Shown here: positions 62,417 to 64,000 of the stretch, piece after piece | How positions within the stretch are numbered: the stretch's first letter is position 1 | Layout of the letters: the number at the start of each line of letters is the position of its first letter | From: Monarcha castaneiventris obscurior | Lineage: Eukaryota > Chordata > Aves > Passeriformes > Monarchidae | Reading direction: 5' to 3' | Assembly (NCBI GenBank): GCA_026261815.1 | Contig: JAMPIT010000510.1 | Location: 16,526,001-16,590,000 of the forward strand | DNA: 64,000 nucleotides | Made by a program: the position numbers and the translations under genes | The notes under the pieces: model-generated | What the model was told of the DNA's origin: nothing | What the model saw: only the letters and a program-made list of their open reading frames with translations | The model's database searches: none

Positions 62417-64000
62417 GAATCATCTCTAGAATTCCCTTAGGATGGATGCTATTGCAGGCAGTGGCTTATAGAATTCCCATGAACAGAAGCTTCTATATGT
62501 AGATGTATGTAGATGTAAATATATCTATACATAGTCTACTTTTTTTTTTTCATTTTGTGGTTTCTAGTTACACTGATGCCAGTACAGTAAGTTTAGAAAG
62601 TCGGGTATAGCATATCTGTTCTCTAGTACAAAATAAGCCAAATTCCTGCAAAAGTGTCAAACATTTCTCGTGAGCATCTTCATTCCCCAGTCAAGCCAGT
62701 AAATGGTGCGAATTCCCAGCACCTTCACGTGGGTTCAGAAACCTGGCTGTAGCTGTTCTAGTAGGTGAAATTCACCCCTCTGCAGTCAACCAAAGTCAGA
62801 TCTCTGTGACATTTATATTCATCTTACATCCTGATTTCAAGTCCAGAAGAGGACCTTAGGTGGTGCACAGGACTTATGCACAGAGATGACTTTTACCTAG
62901 TGAACTGAGGACTAAACTGCAATTCCAGTCTGTCTCCCTACTGCAAAGCACGATGGGACAACAAATCTGCTGAGGAGTTGAGGCACACCCATCTCTCCTG
63001 GGGTTTGGCAGCAGGAGAGAGCCCTTGGGACCTGTTCAGCACAGGAGCCTTATCAGAGCATTCTGGACAATCTGAGTAGTCTGATACTGTTAACACAGTA
63101 GGGTACGGTACTGCTGCACTGAAAAGCAACAAACTCCTAAGAAAAAAAATAATGATTTAAATATATGCCTATGAGTTAAAAGAACTAATTAACTTCCAGT
63201 GCTTTTTTGCAAAGTACATACATACTTGCATATGTATCCAGCATGTAAACTGAATCCTATCCATTCTACAGTATTGATGTAGTATGTTTTAAAGTTAGGA
63301 CTGTCTGTATTTAGACTGCTGTGGTGATATCAAGGGTACACCAAAAAGGGACTTGAACTGTGATTCAGAAAAGGGAAATTAGGTGTGCATTGAAGAAGCA
63401 AATAATTACTTTATCATTCATCTTGGGAACAGAAAGCCCCACACTAAAAGGATGCCTAAGGCATCACAATGAGTAGGAGATGGGAGTCAGCCATGTCCAT
63501 CCCCTGTACTGGGCCAGTCCTTGGGATTTGACTGCATTGCTTGGGTCTGACTGAGAGGGCTTCCCTGCCAGTCACTCCATACATCCCCATGGATGGTTTC
63601 TCATCTTAGATACAGGCTTCATCATTTGCTGAGCTTTTGCCTTGCCTGCAGAGGACAGTGAGGCACTGCAAGCCACGAACAAGTGAAAAGTGAACCTATG
63701 TGCAGAACCTTGTTCTTCAAGGTTACAGTTCCTTCTGTAAGCAGGGAAACCTATTGTCCATATCCTAAACCCATCCTTGCAAAATGTTGTTCACTTGGAA
63801 ACCTTTTCTGAGGAGACAGGTGAAACTCTTACTACATTTTGATGGTCTTTCCTTTTGCTGAAAGAGTCAAGTATTATTTCTTTCCAGGTAGAATGGTCCA
63901 CTGAAAATTGTTTTTATTTAAGGGCTTAGAAAGAGTGATAACTTCTCCAATCTCATTCCTCCATAGAACGCAGTAGAAGTATCATGAGGAAAAAACTTGT
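62417..64000 (+). other. SMAD9: SMAD9 3'UTR (continues beyond the window)
   Basis: No canonical AATAAA polyadenylation signal was seen between the stop codon and the end of the window, and no other gene begins here. Vertebrate SMAD9 transcripts have long 3'UTRs, so I assign this stretch as untranslated, with its end outside. It includes a T tract (about 62541-62551). The open frames are short. Confidence 0.6.

Overview
The window is vertebrate nuclear DNA and almost certainly avian. It has GT-AG spliced exons in large introns and several truncated CR1 LINE tails that end in the typical ATTCTGTG-type terminal repeats. It also has a solo LTR whose body resembles songbird ERV LTRs as I remember them, so I favour a passerine or other neoavian bird. 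Two genes are supported, both on the + strand and in the same order as on human 13q13 (ALG5 then SMAD9 in the direction of transcription).

Region by region: (1) 1-5300 is the 3' end of ALG5, with an intron, the last two coding exons (3662-3747 and 4884-4996) and a short 3'UTR with an AATAAA at 5266. (2) 5300-24600 is an intergenic stretch of about 19 kb with no supportable gene; it holds CR1 remnants and simple repeats. (3) 24620-26760 is a CpG island carrying a CpG-rich minisatellite, a G-quadruplex-prone block and a likely non-coding first exon of SMAD9 ending at the CAG|GTAAG donor at 26409/26410. (4) 26410-40698 is the large first intron. (5) 40699-62416 holds the SMAD9 coding exons, six in total: 40914-41325, 48229-48486, 51279-51389, 53195-53416, 57569-57825 and 62273-62416. 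Spliced together they give 1404 nt, that is 467 residues plus a stop, the length I recall for full-length human SMAD9. (6) 62417-64000 is 3'UTR that appears to run past the window.

ALG5 makes dolichyl-phosphate-glucose for N-glycan precursor assembly at the ER. SMAD9 (SMAD8) is a receptor-regulated SMAD of the BMP branch. The two are neighbours but have no known functional link.

I found no undescribed multi-gene system. The most useful new observations concern SMAD9 regulation: an in-frame stop plus AATAAA just inside intron 4 that could make an MH2-less isoform; a tetranucleotide microsatellite acting as the polypyrimidine tract of the linker exon that is skipped in mammals; a weak initiation context with short uORFs; a promoter minisatellite; a composite BMP-element match; and a precisely bounded antisense solo LTR in intron 2.
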